Shown: in pieces, positions 17,684 to 27,783 of the stretch | Position numbering within the stretch: position 1 is the first letter of the stretch | Layout of the letters: every line of letters starts with the position of its first letter | Translations under genes and position numbers: made by a program | Source: Curtobacterium citreum | GTDB lineage: Bacteria; Actinomycetota; Actinomycetes; Actinomycetales; Microbacteriaceae | Direction of reading: 5' to 3' | Assembly: GCF_006715175.1 (NCBI RefSeq) | Contig: NZ_VFMQ01000001.1 | Span: forward strand, 1,674,001 to 1,738,000 | Length of the DNA: 64,000 bases | The notes under the pieces: model-generated | Seen by the model: only the letters and a program-made list of their open reading frames with translations | The model's database searches: none | What the model was told of the DNA's origin: nothing

Positions 17684-18184
17684 GTGAACGGAACGACGAC
17701 AGGAGTGCTCTACGTGCACTCCTCACCACGCGCGCTCTGCCCGCACGTCGAATGGGCGGCAGGTCGCGCGATGAGCCGCGCCGTGAACTTCTCGTGGCTC
17801 GACCAGCCCGCGCTCGACGGCTCCCGTCGGACGGAGTTCACCTGGACCGGGCAGGTCGGCACCGGCGCGGCGATCGCCTCTGCCCTGCGCGGCTGGGAGC
17901 ACCTGCGCTTCGAGGTCACCGAGGAACCGACGGCGGAGTCCGACGGCGGCCGGTGGATGCACACGCCCGACCTCGGTGTCTTCTTCGCGCAGACCGACGT
18001 GTCCGGCAACATGGTCGTCCCCGAGGACCGGGTCCGCTACGCCATGGAGCTCGCCGGGAGCAACGCCCTCGAGCTGCACCGGGAGCTCCGACTCGCCCTC
18101 GGGCAGGCCTGGGACGACGAACTCGAGCCGTTCCGCCACGCAGCCGAGGGCAACCCCGTCGTCTGGCTGCACCGCGTCGGCTGA
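17684..18184 (+). CDS. DUF3145 family protein
   Basis: 166 aa. It starts MNGTTTGVLYVHSSPRALCPHVEWA, a hallmark of the actinobacterial DUF3145 family, and has the conserved LRFEVTEE and RWMHTPDLGVFF segments. Function is unknown. The family is commonly found beside the fatty-acid initiation genes, as here (converging with fabF). AGGAGG-like AGCGGAGGAATC precedes the GTG start. Confidence 0.9.
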   Translation: MNGTTTGVLYVHSSPRALCPHVEWAAGRAMSRAVNFSWLDQPALDGSRRTEFTWTGQVGTGAAIASALRGWEHLRFEVTEEPTAESDGGRWMHTPDLGVFFAQTDVSGNMVVPEDRVRYAMELAGSNALELHRELRLALGQAWDDELEPFRHAAEGNPVVWLHRVG

Positions 18185-18221
18185 CCCGCACGGTTCCGCC
18201 CGCCCGGTTCCTCCCGCAACT

Positions 18222-18259
18222 CGGACGCCGTCCGCTCCCTCCGGAGCGGGCGGCGTCCG
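18222..18259 (+). terminator. Hairpin after the DUF3145 gene
   Basis: A 17-bp stem with one mismatch (CGGACGCCGTCCGCTCC against GGAGCGGGCGGCGTCCG) and a 4-nt loop, 38 nt after the stop codon. Confidence 0.75.
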
Positions 18260-18306
18260 TCGTTCCCGGTGGTCGCCGGGCGTGCCGGGGCCGGCCTCGA
18301 CGCGAC

Positions 18307-18340
18307 GGAGGCCCGCCCTGCGGACGCAGGACGGGCCTCC
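18307..18340. terminator. Hairpin between convergent DUF3145 and fabF genes
   Basis: A 15-bp stem (GGAGGCCCGCCCTGC, one mismatch) with a 4-nt loop, 17 nt beyond the fabF stop. It probably ends the fab transcript and may work in both directions. Confidence 0.75.
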
Positions 18341-18356
18341 AGGCCGTGACCGGGGG

Positions 18357-19601
18357 TCAGACGGAACGGAACGCGACCACGGCGTTGTGCCCGCCGAAGC
18401 CGAACGAGTTGCTGACCGCGAGCAGGTCACCCGCCGGCAGCTCGCGCGGCGCGGTGGCGACGTCCATGACGATCTCCGGGTCCTGCTGCGTGAGGTTGAT
18501 CGTCGGCGGCGCGACGCGCTCGTGCAGGGCGAGGACGGTGAACGCGGCCTCGATCGCGCCGGCACCGCCGAGCAGGTGCCCCGTGGACGCCTTGGTCGCC
18601 GAGACGACGACGTTGTCCAGGTGGTCGCCGAAGACGCGACGCATGGCGTGGTACTCGGCGACGTCGCCCACCGGGGTGGAGGTGGCGTGCGCGTTGACGT
18701 GGACGACGTCCTCGCGGGCGGCGCCGGCGTGCTCGAGCGCCGTGATGACCGCGCGGGCGGCGGCGCTGCCCTCGGGGTCCGGGGCGGTGATGTGGAACGC
18801 GTCCGAGGTGATGCCGGCACCGGCGACCTCGGCGTAGATCTTCGCGCCGCGGGCCTCGGCGTGCTCCCTGGTCTCGAGGATCAGCGCCGCAGCGCCGTCA
18901 CCGAGGACGAAGCCGTCACGCGTCACGTCGTACGGCCGAGAGGCGGTCTCCGGGGAGTCGTTGCGGCGCGACAGGGCCTGCATCGCGGCGAACGCGGCGA
19001 GGGGCAGCGGGTGCAGCGCGGCCTCGGCGCCGCCGGTGATGACGATGTCGGCCTCGCCCGATGCGACGTGGCGGTAGGCCTCGGCGAGGGACTCGGTCGA
19101 GGACGCGCAGGCCGAGAGGTACGTGCGGGCTCCGCCGCGGGCGCCGAACTCCATCTCGATGGCGGCGGCGGGGCCGTTCGCCATGAGCATCGGCACCGTC
19201 ATCGGCATGACGCGGCGCGGGCCCTTCTCGCGCAGGGTGTCCCAGGCGTCGAGCAGCGTGTTGACGCCGCCGATGCCGGTCGCCCAGTCGACGATGAGGC
19301 GCTCGGGGACGACGGTCTCCGGGTCGATGCCGGCGTCGGCCCAGGCTTCGCGCGCGGCGACGAGCGACAGCTGCGACGACGGGTCGAGGCGCTTCGTCTC
19401 CGGGCGGGTGAGCTGGTCGGTGAGGAACCGGCGGCCCTGGCCGGCGAACTCGACGGGGAGTTCGAGCTCGGCGTAGCGCGGGTCCTCGATGCGGGTGATG
19501 CCGGACTTGCCGGCGAGCAGCGCCTCCCACGTCTCCGGGGCGGTCGCGGCGAGGGGCGTGATGGCACCGATCCCGGTGACGACGACGGTCTTGTTGGTCA
19601 T
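18357..19601 (-). CDS. fabF: Beta-ketoacyl-ACP synthase II
   Basis: 414 aa. Condenses malonyl-ACP with acyl-ACP in the elongation cycle. The thiolase-fold triad is complete: the nucleophile Cys in LSACASSTESLAEA, His in VNAHATSTPVGD, and His in NSFGFGGHNA. The N-terminus VVVTGIGAITPLA is typical. It is the last gene of the fab block, 117 nt after acpP. Confidence 0.96.
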   Translation of the reverse strand: MTNKTVVVTGIGAITPLAATAPETWEALLAGKSGITRIEDPRYAELELPVEFAGQGRRFLTDQLTRPETKRLDPSSQLSLVAAREAWADAGIDPETVVPERLIVDWATGIGGVNTLLDAWDTLREKGPRRVMPMTVPMLMANGPAAAIEMEFGARGGARTYLSACASSTESLAEAYRHVASGEADIVITGGAEAALHPLPLAAFAAMQALSRRNDSPETASRPYDVTRDGFVLGDGAAALILETREHAEARGAKIYAEVAGAGITSDAFHITAPDPEGSAAARAVITALEHAGAAREDVVHVNAHATSTPVGDVAEYHAMRRVFGDHLDNVVVSATKASTGHLLGGAGAIEAAFTVLALHERVAPPTINLTQQDPEIVMDVATAPRELPAGDLLAVSNSFGFGGHNAVVAFRSV

Positions 19602-19718
19602 GGAACGACGTGTTCTTTCGTTGGACGAGCTGGCTCGCGTGGGGAGCCGGGGGTGGACGAGACGAGCGCCGCGGCCCGCGGCAGTTCCGCCGGGGCCGCG
19701 GCGCTCAGGAAGCTCGCG

Positions 19719-19967
19719 TCAGGCCTGCGCCTTGACGATGAAGTCGACGGCGTCGCCCACGGTCTTGAGGTTCTTGACCTCTTCGTCCGGGATCTTCACG
19801 TCGAACTTCTCCTCGGCGTTCACGACGATGGTCATCATCGAGATCGAGTCGATGTCGAGGTCGTCGGTGAACGACTTGTCGGCGGCGACGGTGTCGGTCG
19901 CGATGCCGGTCTCGTCGTTGATCAGCTCGGCCAGGCCGGCGAGGACTTCTTCGTTGGACAGGGCCAT
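19719..19967 (-). CDS. acpP: Acyl carrier protein of fatty-acid synthesis
   Basis: 82 aa, acidic. The 4'-phosphopantetheine attachment serine is S41 in DLDIDSIS; the residue after it is Ile where E. coli has Leu. Its position between fabH and fabF marks it as the fatty-acid ACP, distinct from the carrier protein at 31597-31917. AAGGAGAACC is the ribosome binding site. Confidence 0.96.
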   Translation of the reverse strand: MALSNEEVLAGLAELINDETGIATDTVAADKSFTDDLDIDSISMMTIVVNAEEKFDVKIPDEEVKNLKTVGDAVDFIVKAQA

Positions 19968-20050
19968 GAGGGTTCTCCTTGAGGGGGGTGTCGTTTGACC
20001 GTGGGACAGCCTAGGGCACGGGCTCGGTCCGTGCGCGGAGGCGCGGGGGA

Positions 20051-21106
20051 CTAGGGGAGGACGACCACCTGGGCACCGAACACGAGTCCGGCGCCGAAGC
20101 CGATCTGCAGGGCGAGGCCGCCCGACAGTTCCGGGTGCTCCTCGAGCAGGCGGTGCGTGGCGAGCGGGATGCTCGCGGCGGAGGTGTTGCCGGTCGTGGT
20201 GATGTCGCGGGCGATCGTCACCGTGTCAGGCAGGCCGAGCTGCTTGGCGAACTCGTCGATGATCCGGATGTTCGCCTGGTGCGGCACGAAGGCGGCGAGG
20301 TCCTCGGGGCGGACCCCGGCGGTCTCGAGTGCCTGGCGGGCGACCTTGACCATCTCCCACACGGCCCAGCGGAAGACCGTTTGTCCGGCCTGGCGCATGG
20401 TCGGTCGGGGTGCGCCGGCGGCCCACTCGTTGTAGGTCGCGGTCATGCCGATCGCGTCCCACTTCGAGCCGTCCGAGCCCCAGATCGTCGGGGCGATGCC
20501 GGGGAAGTCGCTCGGGCCGACCACGGCCGCGCCCGCCCCGTCACCGAGGAGGAACGAGATGGAACGGTCGGTCGGGTCGACGACGTCGCTGAGCTTCTCG
20601 GCGCCGACGACGAGCACGTGGTCGGCGAGACCGGACTTGATGAACGAGTCGGCCTGGGCGATGCCGTACGCGTAGCCGGCGCACGCGGCGCTGACGTCGT
20701 ACGCCGCGGCCGGGGTGGCGCCGATGCGCTCGGCGAGCAGGGACGCCATCGACGGGGTCGCCACGGTGTGCGTGACGGTGCTCACCAGCACGACGCCGAT
20801 CTGCGACGGCTCGATGCCGGCCTTCGCGATCGCCTCGCGCGCGGCGGCCTCGGCGAGGTCGACCGCTTCGACGTCGGCGCCCGCGCGCTTGCGGGTCACG
20901 ATGCCGGTGCGCTGCCGGATCCACTCGTCGGAGGAGTCGATCGGGCCGACGAGGTCGTCGTTCGGGACGACGTTCTCGCCGCGGGCGGCGCCGAACGCGA
21001 GGATGCGGGTGAACTCGTGGCCGCGACGCTGCTGCAGCAGCGGACGGGAGGCACGGGGAGCGGCCGTCCCGTCGGTGGCGGGGGACGGCGTGGTCGCGTC
21101 GGTCAT
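20051..21106 (-). CDS. fabH: Beta-ketoacyl-ACP synthase III
   Basis: 351 aa. Starts fatty-acid synthesis by condensing an acyl-CoA primer with malonyl-ACP; in this phylum branched primers are usual. Catalytic Cys in DVSAACAGYAYG, His in VPHQANIRI, Asn in TTTGNTSAAS. An extra N-terminal stretch of about 35 residues precedes the core. ATG 21106 overlaps the fabD stop by 4 nt, which fixes the start. Confidence 0.95.
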   Translation of the reverse strand: MTDATTPSPATDGTAAPRASRPLLQQRRGHEFTRILAFGAARGENVVPNDDLVGPIDSSDEWIRQRTGIVTRKRAGADVEAVDLAEAAAREAIAKAGIEPSQIGVVLVSTVTHTVATPSMASLLAERIGATPAAAYDVSAACAGYAYGIAQADSFIKSGLADHVLVVGAEKLSDVVDPTDRSISFLLGDGAGAAVVGPSDFPGIAPTIWGSDGSKWDAIGMTATYNEWAAGAPRPTMRQAGQTVFRWAVWEMVKVARQALETAGVRPEDLAAFVPHQANIRIIDEFAKQLGLPDTVTIARDITTTGNTSAASIPLATHRLLEEHPELSGGLALQIGFGAGLVFGAQVVVLP

Positions 21107-22059
21107 GCGGTTGCGTCTGCTTCCTGGCCTGCGGACTGGTCGCGGTCGCGCTCCAGGAGCTCGACGGCGGCGGGCAGGTCGTCGGGGGTCTTGATCGCCA
21201 CGGTCGGGGTGCCGCGGAGGCCGCGCTTCGCGAGGCCGACCAGGGCACCGGCCGGGGCCAGTTCGATGATGCCGGTGACGCCGGCGGCGGCGAAGGACTC
21301 CATCACGGCGTCCCAGTGCACGGGGTTCTCGATCTGCTGGACCATGAGGTCGACGAAACGGCGGCCGTCGTCGACGCGGGAGCCGTCGGCGTTCGTCCAG
21401 ATCGGCAGGCTCGGGTCGTGCGCGGTGGCGGCGGCCGCGACCGGGGCGACCCGGGCGACGGCGGGGGCCATGTACCGCGTGTGGAAGGCGCCGGCGACCG
21501 CGAGCGGGACCACGCGGGCCTTGGCGGGCGGCTCCGAGGCGAGGGCGGCGATGCCGTCGGCCGGACCGGCGACGACGGTCTGGCCGCCGCCGTTGTGGTT
21601 CGCGGGGACGAGGCCGTGCTGCTCGAGCGCCGCGGCGACCGCGTCCGGGTCGCCCCCCAGGACGGCGGCCATCGAGGTCGGTTTGAGGGCGGCGGCGTCG
21701 GCCATGGCCCGGCCGCGCTCGGCGACGAGCGACACGGCGTCGGTCGGCTCGAGGATCCCGGCCACGGCTGCGGCGGTGAACTCGCCGACGGAGTGGCCGG
21801 CGACCCCGCCGACGAGGGCACGACGGCCGTCGGCGAGCAGGGCGTCGGCGGTGACCAGGCCCGCGGCCACGATGAGCGGCTGCGCGAGCGCGGTGTCCTT
21901 GATGGTGTCGGCGTCGGACTCGGTGCCGTGGTGCACGAGGTCGACGCCGATCGCGTCGGACCACGCGCCCACGCGGTCACGGACGGCGGCGTCCTCGAGC
22001 CAGGGAGCGAGGAAGCCGGGGGTCTGGGAGCCCTGTCCGGGCGCGACGACGACGATCAC
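21103..22059 (-). CDS. fabD: Malonyl-CoA:ACP transacylase
   Basis: 318 aa. Loads malonate onto ACP. It has APGQGSQTPGF at the N-terminus and the nucleophile motif GHSVGEFTAA, then GAFHTRYM with the catalytic His. First gene of the fab block, preceded by AGGAAGG, and 78 nt downstream of fasR. Confidence 0.95.
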   Translation of the reverse strand: MIVVVAPGQGSQTPGFLAPWLEDAAVRDRVGAWSDAIGVDLVHHGTESDADTIKDTALAQPLIVAAGLVTADALLADGRRALVGGVAGHSVGEFTAAAVAGILEPTDAVSLVAERGRAMADAAALKPTSMAAVLGGDPDAVAAALEQHGLVPANHNGGGQTVVAGPADGIAALASEPPAKARVVPLAVAGAFHTRYMAPAVARVAPVAAAATAHDPSLPIWTNADGSRVDDGRRFVDLMVQQIENPVHWDAVMESFAAAGVTGIIELAPAGALVGLAKRGLRGTPTVAIKTPDDLPAAVELLERDRDQSAGQEADATA

Positions 22060-22137
22060 CCATCGATCCTTCCTGCCGCGGCGGCCGAGGAGCGTGTGGA
22101 CTTCCGACAGCGATCCGCCGGAGACCTTGTGCGATCC

Positions 22138-23367
22138 CTATCGTCGCGCGGCAGGCCGCCGGCGGCCGGTGTTCGACTCGGACATGGCGCCGAGGATGAG
22201 CGCCGACTGCACGATGAGGGCGTCGCGGGCGTGCGTGGCGTCCCACCCGATGACGTCGGCGACGCGGCGGAGCCGGTAGCGCACGGTGTTCGGGTGCACG
22301 AAGAGCTCGCGGGCCGTGGCCTCGAGCGACCGGCCGGTGTCCAGGTAGCACCAGAGCGTCTGGAGGAGCTCGGTGGACTGGTCCTTGAGCGGCACGTAGA
22401 TGCGCTGGACGAGGGCGGACCGGGCCAGCGGGTCGCCGGCGAGGGCCCGTTCGGGCAGCAGGTCGTCCGCCAGCGCCGGGCGTGGGGCGCCGCGCCAGGC
22501 CCGCGCGACGGCGAACCCGGCGAGGGCGCCCTTCGCGCTGGTCGAGGCGTCGACGACCCCGGGGACCTCGTTGCCGAGGACCAGGTGGCCCTCGCCGAAG
22601 GACGGTTCGAGGGCCTGCGCGATGGCGGTGAAGGAGACGGGCTCCTCGCCCTCGGGGACGTCGTCCCGCGGGGTGGCGCGGCCGATGACGACCACGAGCC
22701 GCGATCCCTGGACGCCGATGAGCACGTCGGCGTCCATGTGCCGTGCGGTCCGCCGGATCTGGTCGACCTCGAGCTGCTTCGGGGCGTTGCCGACCAGGAC
22801 CGCGACCTCGCCATGGCCGTGCCAGCCGAGCGCCGCGATGCGGGAGGGGAGTTCGTCGTCGTACTCGCCGGACAGGATGGAGTCGACGACGAGGGCCTCG
22901 AGCCGGGCGTCCCAGAGCCCACGGGCCTCGGCCGCGCGGGCGTAGACGTCGGCTGCCGCGAAGGCGATGTCCCGCGAGTACTTCAGGATCGCCTCCTGCA
23001 GCATCTCGTCGTCCTTGGCACGTTCCTCGACGACGGTGACCACCACGCGGATGAGCTGCAGGGTCTGCTGCAGGCTCACCGAGCGCAGGAGCTCGCGCGG
23101 CGCGGAGCCGAAGACGTCGGCGGCCGCTATCCACGGCGTCGACGCGCTGCCCTCGAGCCAGGAGATGAACGACGTGATGCCGGCCTGGGCCACGAGCCCG
23201 ACGGCCGAGCGGCGCCCAGGGGGCATCTCGCTGTACCACGGGAGGGTGTCCTCGAGCCGCTTGATCGTCGCGGTCGAGAGTTCGCCCGACACCTGCCGGA
23301 GCCAGGAGAGCGCGCGGTCACGATCGCTCTCCCGGCCCACGGCGGTGTCGGTGCGGGGGGTGCTCAC
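22138..23367 (-). CDS. fasR: FasR-type PucR-family transcriptional regulator of fatty-acid synthesis
   Basis: 409 aa. The C-terminal PucR-type helix-turn-helix is clear (LQTLWCYLDTGRSLEATARELFVHPNTVRYRLRR). The preceding part resembles the GGDEF-like region of CdaR/PucR proteins. Its place directly before fabD-fabH-acpP-fabF matches FasR, the activator of this operon in Streptomyces and mycobacteria; the name rests on this context. Only 7 nt separate it from the aceE stop, so it may be co-transcribed with aceE. Confidence 0.85.
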   Translation of the reverse strand: MSTPRTDTAVGRESDRDRALSWLRQVSGELSTATIKRLEDTLPWYSEMPPGRRSAVGLVAQAGITSFISWLEGSASTPWIAAADVFGSAPRELLRSVSLQQTLQLIRVVVTVVEERAKDDEMLQEAILKYSRDIAFAAADVYARAAEARGLWDARLEALVVDSILSGEYDDELPSRIAALGWHGHGEVAVLVGNAPKQLEVDQIRRTARHMDADVLIGVQGSRLVVVIGRATPRDDVPEGEEPVSFTAIAQALEPSFGEGHLVLGNEVPGVVDASTSAKGALAGFAVARAWRGAPRPALADDLLPERALAGDPLARSALVQRIYVPLKDQSTELLQTLWCYLDTGRSLEATARELFVHPNTVRYRLRRVADVIGWDATHARDALIVQSALILGAMSESNTGRRRPAARR

Positions 23368-23374
23368 CTGCTGA

Positions 23375-26119
23375 TCAGCTCTCGCCGCCAGCGCTGCCGG
23401 TCGTGCCGGCGGTGACGTCGTGCAGGCGGTAGCGGTCGATCGCCTGCTGGACGACGGCCTGGTCGACCTTGCCCTGGCGGGCGAGCTGCTGCAGCGTCCG
23501 CACGACGACCGAGGGGCCGTCGATGTGGAAGAAGCGGCGGGCGGCCGGACGCGTGTCCGAGAAGCCGAAGCCGTCGGCGCCGAGGGTCGCGTAGTCGGTC
23601 GGCACGAACGGGCGGATCTGCTCCTGCACCTGGTGCATGAAGTCGCTCACGGCGACGACCGGACCCTCGGTGCCGAGCAGGCGCTCGGTCACGTACGGGG
23701 TGCGCGGCTGCTCGTTCGGGTTGAGGAACGCGTGCTGCTCCGCGTCGAGACCGTCGCGGTACAGCTCACCCCAGCTCGTGACGCTCCAGACGTCGGCGGA
23801 CACGCCCCAGTCCTCGGCGAGGAGCTGCTGCGCCTCGAGGATCCACGGCACCGCGACACCGGACGCGAGCAGCTGGGCCTTGGGGCCGTCGTGCTCGCTC
23901 GGCTTGAGCAGGTACATGCCCTTGACGATGCCCTCGACGTCGACGCCCTCGGGCTCGGCCGGCTGCACGAGCGGCTCGTTGTAGACCGTCAGGTAGTACA
24001 TGACGTTCGGGTCGGCGTGCTTCGGCGAGCCGTCCTCGTTCGTGCCGTACATGCGCTCGAGACCGGAGCGGACGATGTGCCCGATCTCGTAGCCGTACGC
24101 CGGGTCGTAGGACACGACCGCCGGGTTCGTCGCCGCGAGGAGCAGCGAGTGGCCGTCGGCGTGCTGCAGGCCCTCGCCGGTCAGCGTGGTGCGACCGGCC
24201 GTGGCGCCGATCATGAAGCCGCGGGCCATCTGGTCGCCCGCCGCCCAGATGGCGTCGCCGGTGCGCTGGAACCCGAACTGCGAGTAGAAGACGTAGACCG
24301 GGATGAGCGGTTCGCCCTGCGTCGAGTACGAGGTGCCGATCGCGGTGAACGCCGCGAGTGCGCCCGCCTCGTTGATGCCGACGTGGACGATCTGGCCCTG
24401 CGGGCTCTCCTTGTAGGCCAGGAGGAGCTCGCGGTCGACCGAGGTGTAGTGCTGGCCGTTCGGGTTGTAGATCTTGGCGGTCGGGAAGTACGCGTCCATG
24501 CCGAACGTGCGTGCTTCGTCCGGGATGATCGGGACCACGCGGTCGCCGAAGTCCGGGGAACGGAGCAGGTCCTTGAGCAGGCGCGCGAACGCCATGGTCG
24601 TGGCGACCTCCTGCTTGCCGGAGCCCTTCTTCACGACCTGGTACTTCGCGTCCTCGGGGAGGGTGAACTGCGTGTACTTCGTCCGGCGCTCCGGCACGTA
24701 GCCGCCGAGCTCGCGGCGACGCTCGTGCATGTACCGGATCGCCTCGTCGTCGTTGCCCGGGTGGTAGTACGGCGGCGTGTAGGGGTTCTCCTCGAGCTGC
24801 GCGTCGGAGATCGGGATGCGCATCTCGTCGCGGAACTGCTTGAGGTTGTCGAGCGTGAGCTTCTTCATCTGGTGGGTCGCGTTGCGGCCCTCGAAGCTCG
24901 GGCCGAGGCCGTAGCCCTTGACGGTCTTCGCGAGGATGACGGTCGGCTGGCCCTTGTGCTCGGTCGCGGCCTTGAACGCGGCGTAGACCTTGCGGTAGTC
25001 GTGGCCACCGCGCTTGAGGTTCCAGATCTGGTCGTCCGAGTAGTCCTTGACCAGCTCGAGCGCCTTCGGGTCGCGCCCGAAGAAGTTCTCGCGGACGTAG
25101 GCGCCGTTCTCGGCCTTGTACGTCTGGTAGTCGCCGTCCGGCGTGGCGTTCATCAGGTTGAGCAGCGCGCCGTCGGTGTCACGCGCGAGCAGGTCGTCCC
25201 ACTCGCGGCCCCACACGACCTTGATGACGTTCCAGCCGGCACCGCGGAAGAACGCCTCGAGCTCCTGGATGATCTTGCCGTTGCCGCGCACCGGGCCGTC
25301 GAGGCGCTGGAGGTTGCAGTTGATGACGAAGTTCAGGTTGTCGAGCCCGTCGTTCGCCGCGACCTGCAGCTGACCGCGCGACTCGACCTCGTCCATCTCG
25401 CCGTCGCCGAGGAACGCCCAGACCTGCTGGTCGCCGGCGTCCTTGATGCCGCGGTTGGTGAGGTACTTGGCCTGCTGGGCCTGGTAGATCGCGTTGATCG
25501 GGCCGATGCCCATCGACACGGTCGGGAACTGCCAGAAGTGCGGCATGAGGCGCGGGTGCGGGTACGACGACAGGCCGCCGCCGGCGTGCGACTTCTCCTG
25601 GCGGAAGCCGTCGAGCTGGTCCTCGCTGAGGCGGCCTTCCATGTATGCGCGGGCGTACATGCCGGGGGAGGCGTGGCCCTGGAAGAACACCTGGTCGCCG
25701 CCGGACGGGTGGTCCTGCGCGCGGAAGAAGTGGTTGTAGCCGACCTCGTACATCGCGGCGCTCGACGCGTAGGTCGAGATGTGGCCGCCGACGGCGATGC
25801 CGGGGCGCTGCGCGCGGTGCACGGTGATCGCGGCGTTCCAGCGGATCCACCGGCGGTAGCGGCGCTCGAGTTCTTCGTCGCCGGGGAACTCCGGCTCGTC
25901 CTCCGGCGCGATCGTGTTGACGTAGTCGGTCGTCGGGACCATCGGCACGCCGAGGTGCAGCTCGTTCGAGCGCTTCAGCAGGCTCTGCATGATCTCGCGG
26001 GCCCGCTGGTGGCCGTGCGTCGCGACGAGACCGTCGAGCGATTCACGCCACTCTGCGGTCTCCTCCGGGTCCTGGTCGGTCCCTGCGGTGCTGCGCGGGT
26101 CCTGGTCGTTCACCGTCAC
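23375..26119 (-). CDS. aceE: Pyruvate dehydrogenase E1 component (homodimeric type)
   Basis: 914 aa, the usual AceE size. It decarboxylates pyruvate with thiamine diphosphate and passes the acetyl group to E2, feeding acetyl-CoA to fatty-acid synthesis. The thiamine-binding [12 protein letters not shown] is followed by a [14 protein letters not shown] segment. The N-terminal [17 protein letters not shown] is typical. GTG 26119 is chosen by GAGG upstream and by the conserved N-terminal region; longer in-frame extension is Cys/Arg-rich and non-coding in character. Confidence 0.95.
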   Translation of the reverse strand: MTVNDQDPRSTAGTDQDPEETAEWRESLDGLVATHGHQRAREIMQSLLKRSNELHLGVPMVPTTDYVNTIAPEDEPEFPGDEELERRYRRWIRWNAAITVHRAQRPGIAVGGHISTYASSAAMYEVGYNHFFRAQDHPSGGDQVFFQGHASPGMYARAYMEGRLSEDQLDGFRQEKSHAGGGLSSYPHPRLMPHFWQFPTVSMGIGPINAIYQAQQAKYLTNRGIKDAGDQQVWAFLGDGEMDEVESRGQLQVAANDGLDNLNFVINCNLQRLDGPVRGNGKIIQELEAFFRGAGWNVIKVVWGREWDDLLARDTDGALLNLMNATPDGDYQTYKAENGAYVRENFFGRDPKALELVKDYSDDQIWNLKRGGHDYRKVYAAFKAATEHKGQPTVILAKTVKGYGLGPSFEGRNATHQMKKLTLDNLKQFRDEMRIPISDAQLEENPYTPPYYHPGNDDEAIRYMHERRRELGGYVPERRTKYTQFTLPEDAKYQVVKKGSGKQEVATTMAFARLLKDLLRSPDFGDRVVPIIPDEARTFGMDAYFPTAKIYNPNGQHYTSVDRELLLAYKESPQGQIVHVGINEAGALAAFTAIGTSYSTQGEPLIPVYVFYSQFGFQRTGDAIWAAGDQMARGFMIGATAGRTTLTGEGLQHADGHSLLLAATNPAVVSYDPAYGYEIGHIVRSGLERMYGTNEDGSPKHADPNVMYYLTVYNEPLVQPAEPEGVDVEGIVKGMYLLKPSEHDGPKAQLLASGVAVPWILEAQQLLAEDWGVSADVWSVTSWGELYRDGLDAEQHAFLNPNEQPRTPYVTERLLGTEGPVVAVSDFMHQVQEQIRPFVPTDYATLGADGFGFSDTRPAARRFFHIDGPSVVVRTLQQLARQGKVDQAVVQQAIDRYRLHDVTAGTTGSAGGES

Positions 26120-26201
26120 CCTTGACCTCGTTCGTTCTCGTGGTGGTGGACATGGTGGTTCCCGTTCGGGTCGGGTCGCGACCGGCGGGGAAACCCACAC
26201 C

Positions 26202-26207
26202 ACTCTA
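26202..26207 (-). promoter_or_regulatory. Candidate -10 of aceE
   Basis: TAGAGT on the minus strand, about 83 nt upstream of the aceE start in the divergent gap with ahpE. No clear -35 is visible. Confidence 0.35.
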
Positions 26208-26258
26208 GGCCCCACCACCGACCGGCAGCCTGATGGTGACGCGCAGGTGGACACGCGC

Positions 26259-26286
26259 TTGCATTCGGGTGCCGTCGGCGTACGAT
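26259..26286 (+). promoter_or_regulatory. Promoter of the peroxiredoxin gene
   Basis: TTGCAT (26259-26264), a 16-nt spacer, then TACGAT (26281-26286), a good match to housekeeping sigma hexamers, 78 nt before the ATG. Confidence 0.6.
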
Positions 26287-26364
26287 TGCCGATCGTGCAC
26301 GCGCGACCCGCGCCTGCACACGCGACACGGGCACACCCCACGCCCGAGGAAGAAGCACGCACCG

Positions 26365-26853
26365 ATGGCCCTGGAGATCGGCTCGATCGCGCCGGACTTC
26401 GAACTCCCGAACCAGTTCGGTGAGCACGTCCGCCTCAGCGACTTCCGCGGCGTCCGCCCGGTCGCCCTCGTCTTCTTCCCCCTCGCGTTCTCGTCGGGCT
26501 GCACCAACGAGCTGTGCACCCTGCAGGACAACATCGCGATGTTCGAGGACCAGCGGGTCGAGCTCATCGGCGTCTCCGTCGACTCGAAGGCCACGCTGCG
26601 GTCGTTCGCGGAGCAGCACGGCTACGACTTCGAGCTCCTCGCCGACTTCTGGCCGCACGGCGCCGTGTCGAAGGAGTACGGCGTCTTCCTCGAGAAGAAG
26701 GGCTTCGCCACCCGCGCGACCTTCGTCATCGACGTGCAGGGCCGCATCAAGGCGTCGATCATCACCGAGCCCGGTCTGCAGCGCGACGTCGCCGAGTACC
26801 GCGCGGCGCTCGACCGGCTCGCCGCCTGCACCGCGCCCGTCCCGGTCGGCTGA
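26365..26853 (+). CDS. ahpE: AhpE-type one-cysteine peroxiredoxin
   Basis: 162-aa thiol peroxidase that reduces hydroperoxides. The peroxidatic Cys is C46 in PLAFSSGC, matching the PxxxSxxC pattern. C51 (NELC) is nearby, but family members are usually recycled by an external thiol. The catalytic Arg lies in [14 protein letters not shown] 26365 starts [15 protein letters not shown], where the family's conserved N-terminus begins. The symbol rests on family resemblance to mycobacterial AhpE. Confidence 0.88.
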   Translation: MALEIGSIAPDFELPNQFGEHVRLSDFRGVRPVALVFFPLAFSSGCTNELCTLQDNIAMFEDQRVELIGVSVDSKATLRSFAEQHGYDFELLADFWPHGAVSKEYGVFLEKKGFATRATFVIDVQGRIKASIITEPGLQRDVAEYRAALDRLAACTAPVPVG

Positions 26854-26896
26854 CCCCGTCCCCGGTCGACTGGACGAGGACTACGCGCCGTACCCG

Positions 26897-27766
26897 GTGA
26901 CGGCCGACCCGACCACGTGGTCGCTGCGTCGTACGGTCGTCCGGACCGGCGTCGGACCGGTCGTGGTGCACCACCGACCAGGCCCGCGTCCCGTCGTGCT
27001 GCTGCACGGCGTCGCGGGGTCGTGGACGACCTGGACGCCGGTGCTCCGGGCCGCTGACGGCGTCGACGGCCGGGGGCTCGTGCTCCTCGACCTCCCGGGA
27101 TGGGGCGCGTCGCCGCCGCCGGAGCGCCCGGTGGACGTCGACGCGGGAGCACGGGTCGTCGCGGACGTGCTCGACGCGCTCGGGGTGGCCTCCGCGGACG
27201 TCGTCGGGCACTCGATGGGTGCGTTCGTCGGGCTCCACCTGGCCCGGACGGCCCCGGACCGCGTGCGCTCGCTCGGGCTGGTCTCCGGGACCACGACGGC
27301 GACGGCACGTGCCGCCGCCCACCCGCTCCGCGCGCTCCGGACCCTGCCGGCGTTCACGCTGCTCCGCGCAGGGGTGCTCGTCACGGGTGGTGCAGCACGC
27401 GGCATGCTCCGCGGGCTCGCCCGGGTCGGGCTGTTGCCGCTGCTGGCCGCCCCGGTGTTCGCCCACGTGCGGCGGCTCGACCGGAGCGTGCTCGACGCGT
27501 TCGTGCAGGAGTTCCGCCCGGAGCTGTTCGCCCTGACCGCCCGCGCCGCCGCGGGGTACGACGTCGACGGCTGGCGGACGATCAGCGTGCCGGTCGCGGC
27601 GGTCGTCGGGCGTGGGGACGTGTTCGCCCGACCGTCCGACCTCGACGACCTGCGCGCACTCCTGCCCGCCGTGCGCACGGCGGTGCTCGAGGACTGCGGA
27701 CACTTCGCGCACGTCGAGCACCCCGCCGCCGTCGCACGGTTCACCGGGCTGCTGCCGACCCCCTGA
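26897..27766 (+). CDS. Alpha/beta hydrolase
   Basis: About 289 aa. Oxyanion-side motif LLHGVAGSWTTW, nucleophile elbow GHSMGAF (Ser), acid after VVGRGD and His in DCGHFAHVEHP give a full catalytic triad. Substrate unknown. It follows ahpE by 43 nt in the same direction. The start is uncertain: the frame stays open into ahpE, and GTG 26897 is the first good start codon near GACGAGGAC. Converges with the 27784-29364 gene. Confidence 0.82.
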   Translation: MTADPTTWSLRRTVVRTGVGPVVVHHRPGPRPVVLLHGVAGSWTTWTPVLRAADGVDGRGLVLLDLPGWGASPPPERPVDVDAGARVVADVLDALGVASADVVGHSMGAFVGLHLARTAPDRVRSLGLVSGTTTATARAAAHPLRALRTLPAFTLLRAGVLVTGGAARGMLRGLARVGLLPLLAAPVFAHVRRLDRSVLDAFVQEFRPELFALTARAAAGYDVDGWRTISVPVAAVVGRGDVFARPSDLDDLRALLPAVRTAVLEDCGHFAHVEHPAAVARFTGLLPTP

Positions 27767-27783
27767 CGGACGTCCTGACGCGT

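Noticed and set aside
20135..23415. Overlapping long plus-strand frames across fabH, fabD and fasR
   Set aside because: Antisense shadows of genes with complete catalytic motifs on the minus strand.
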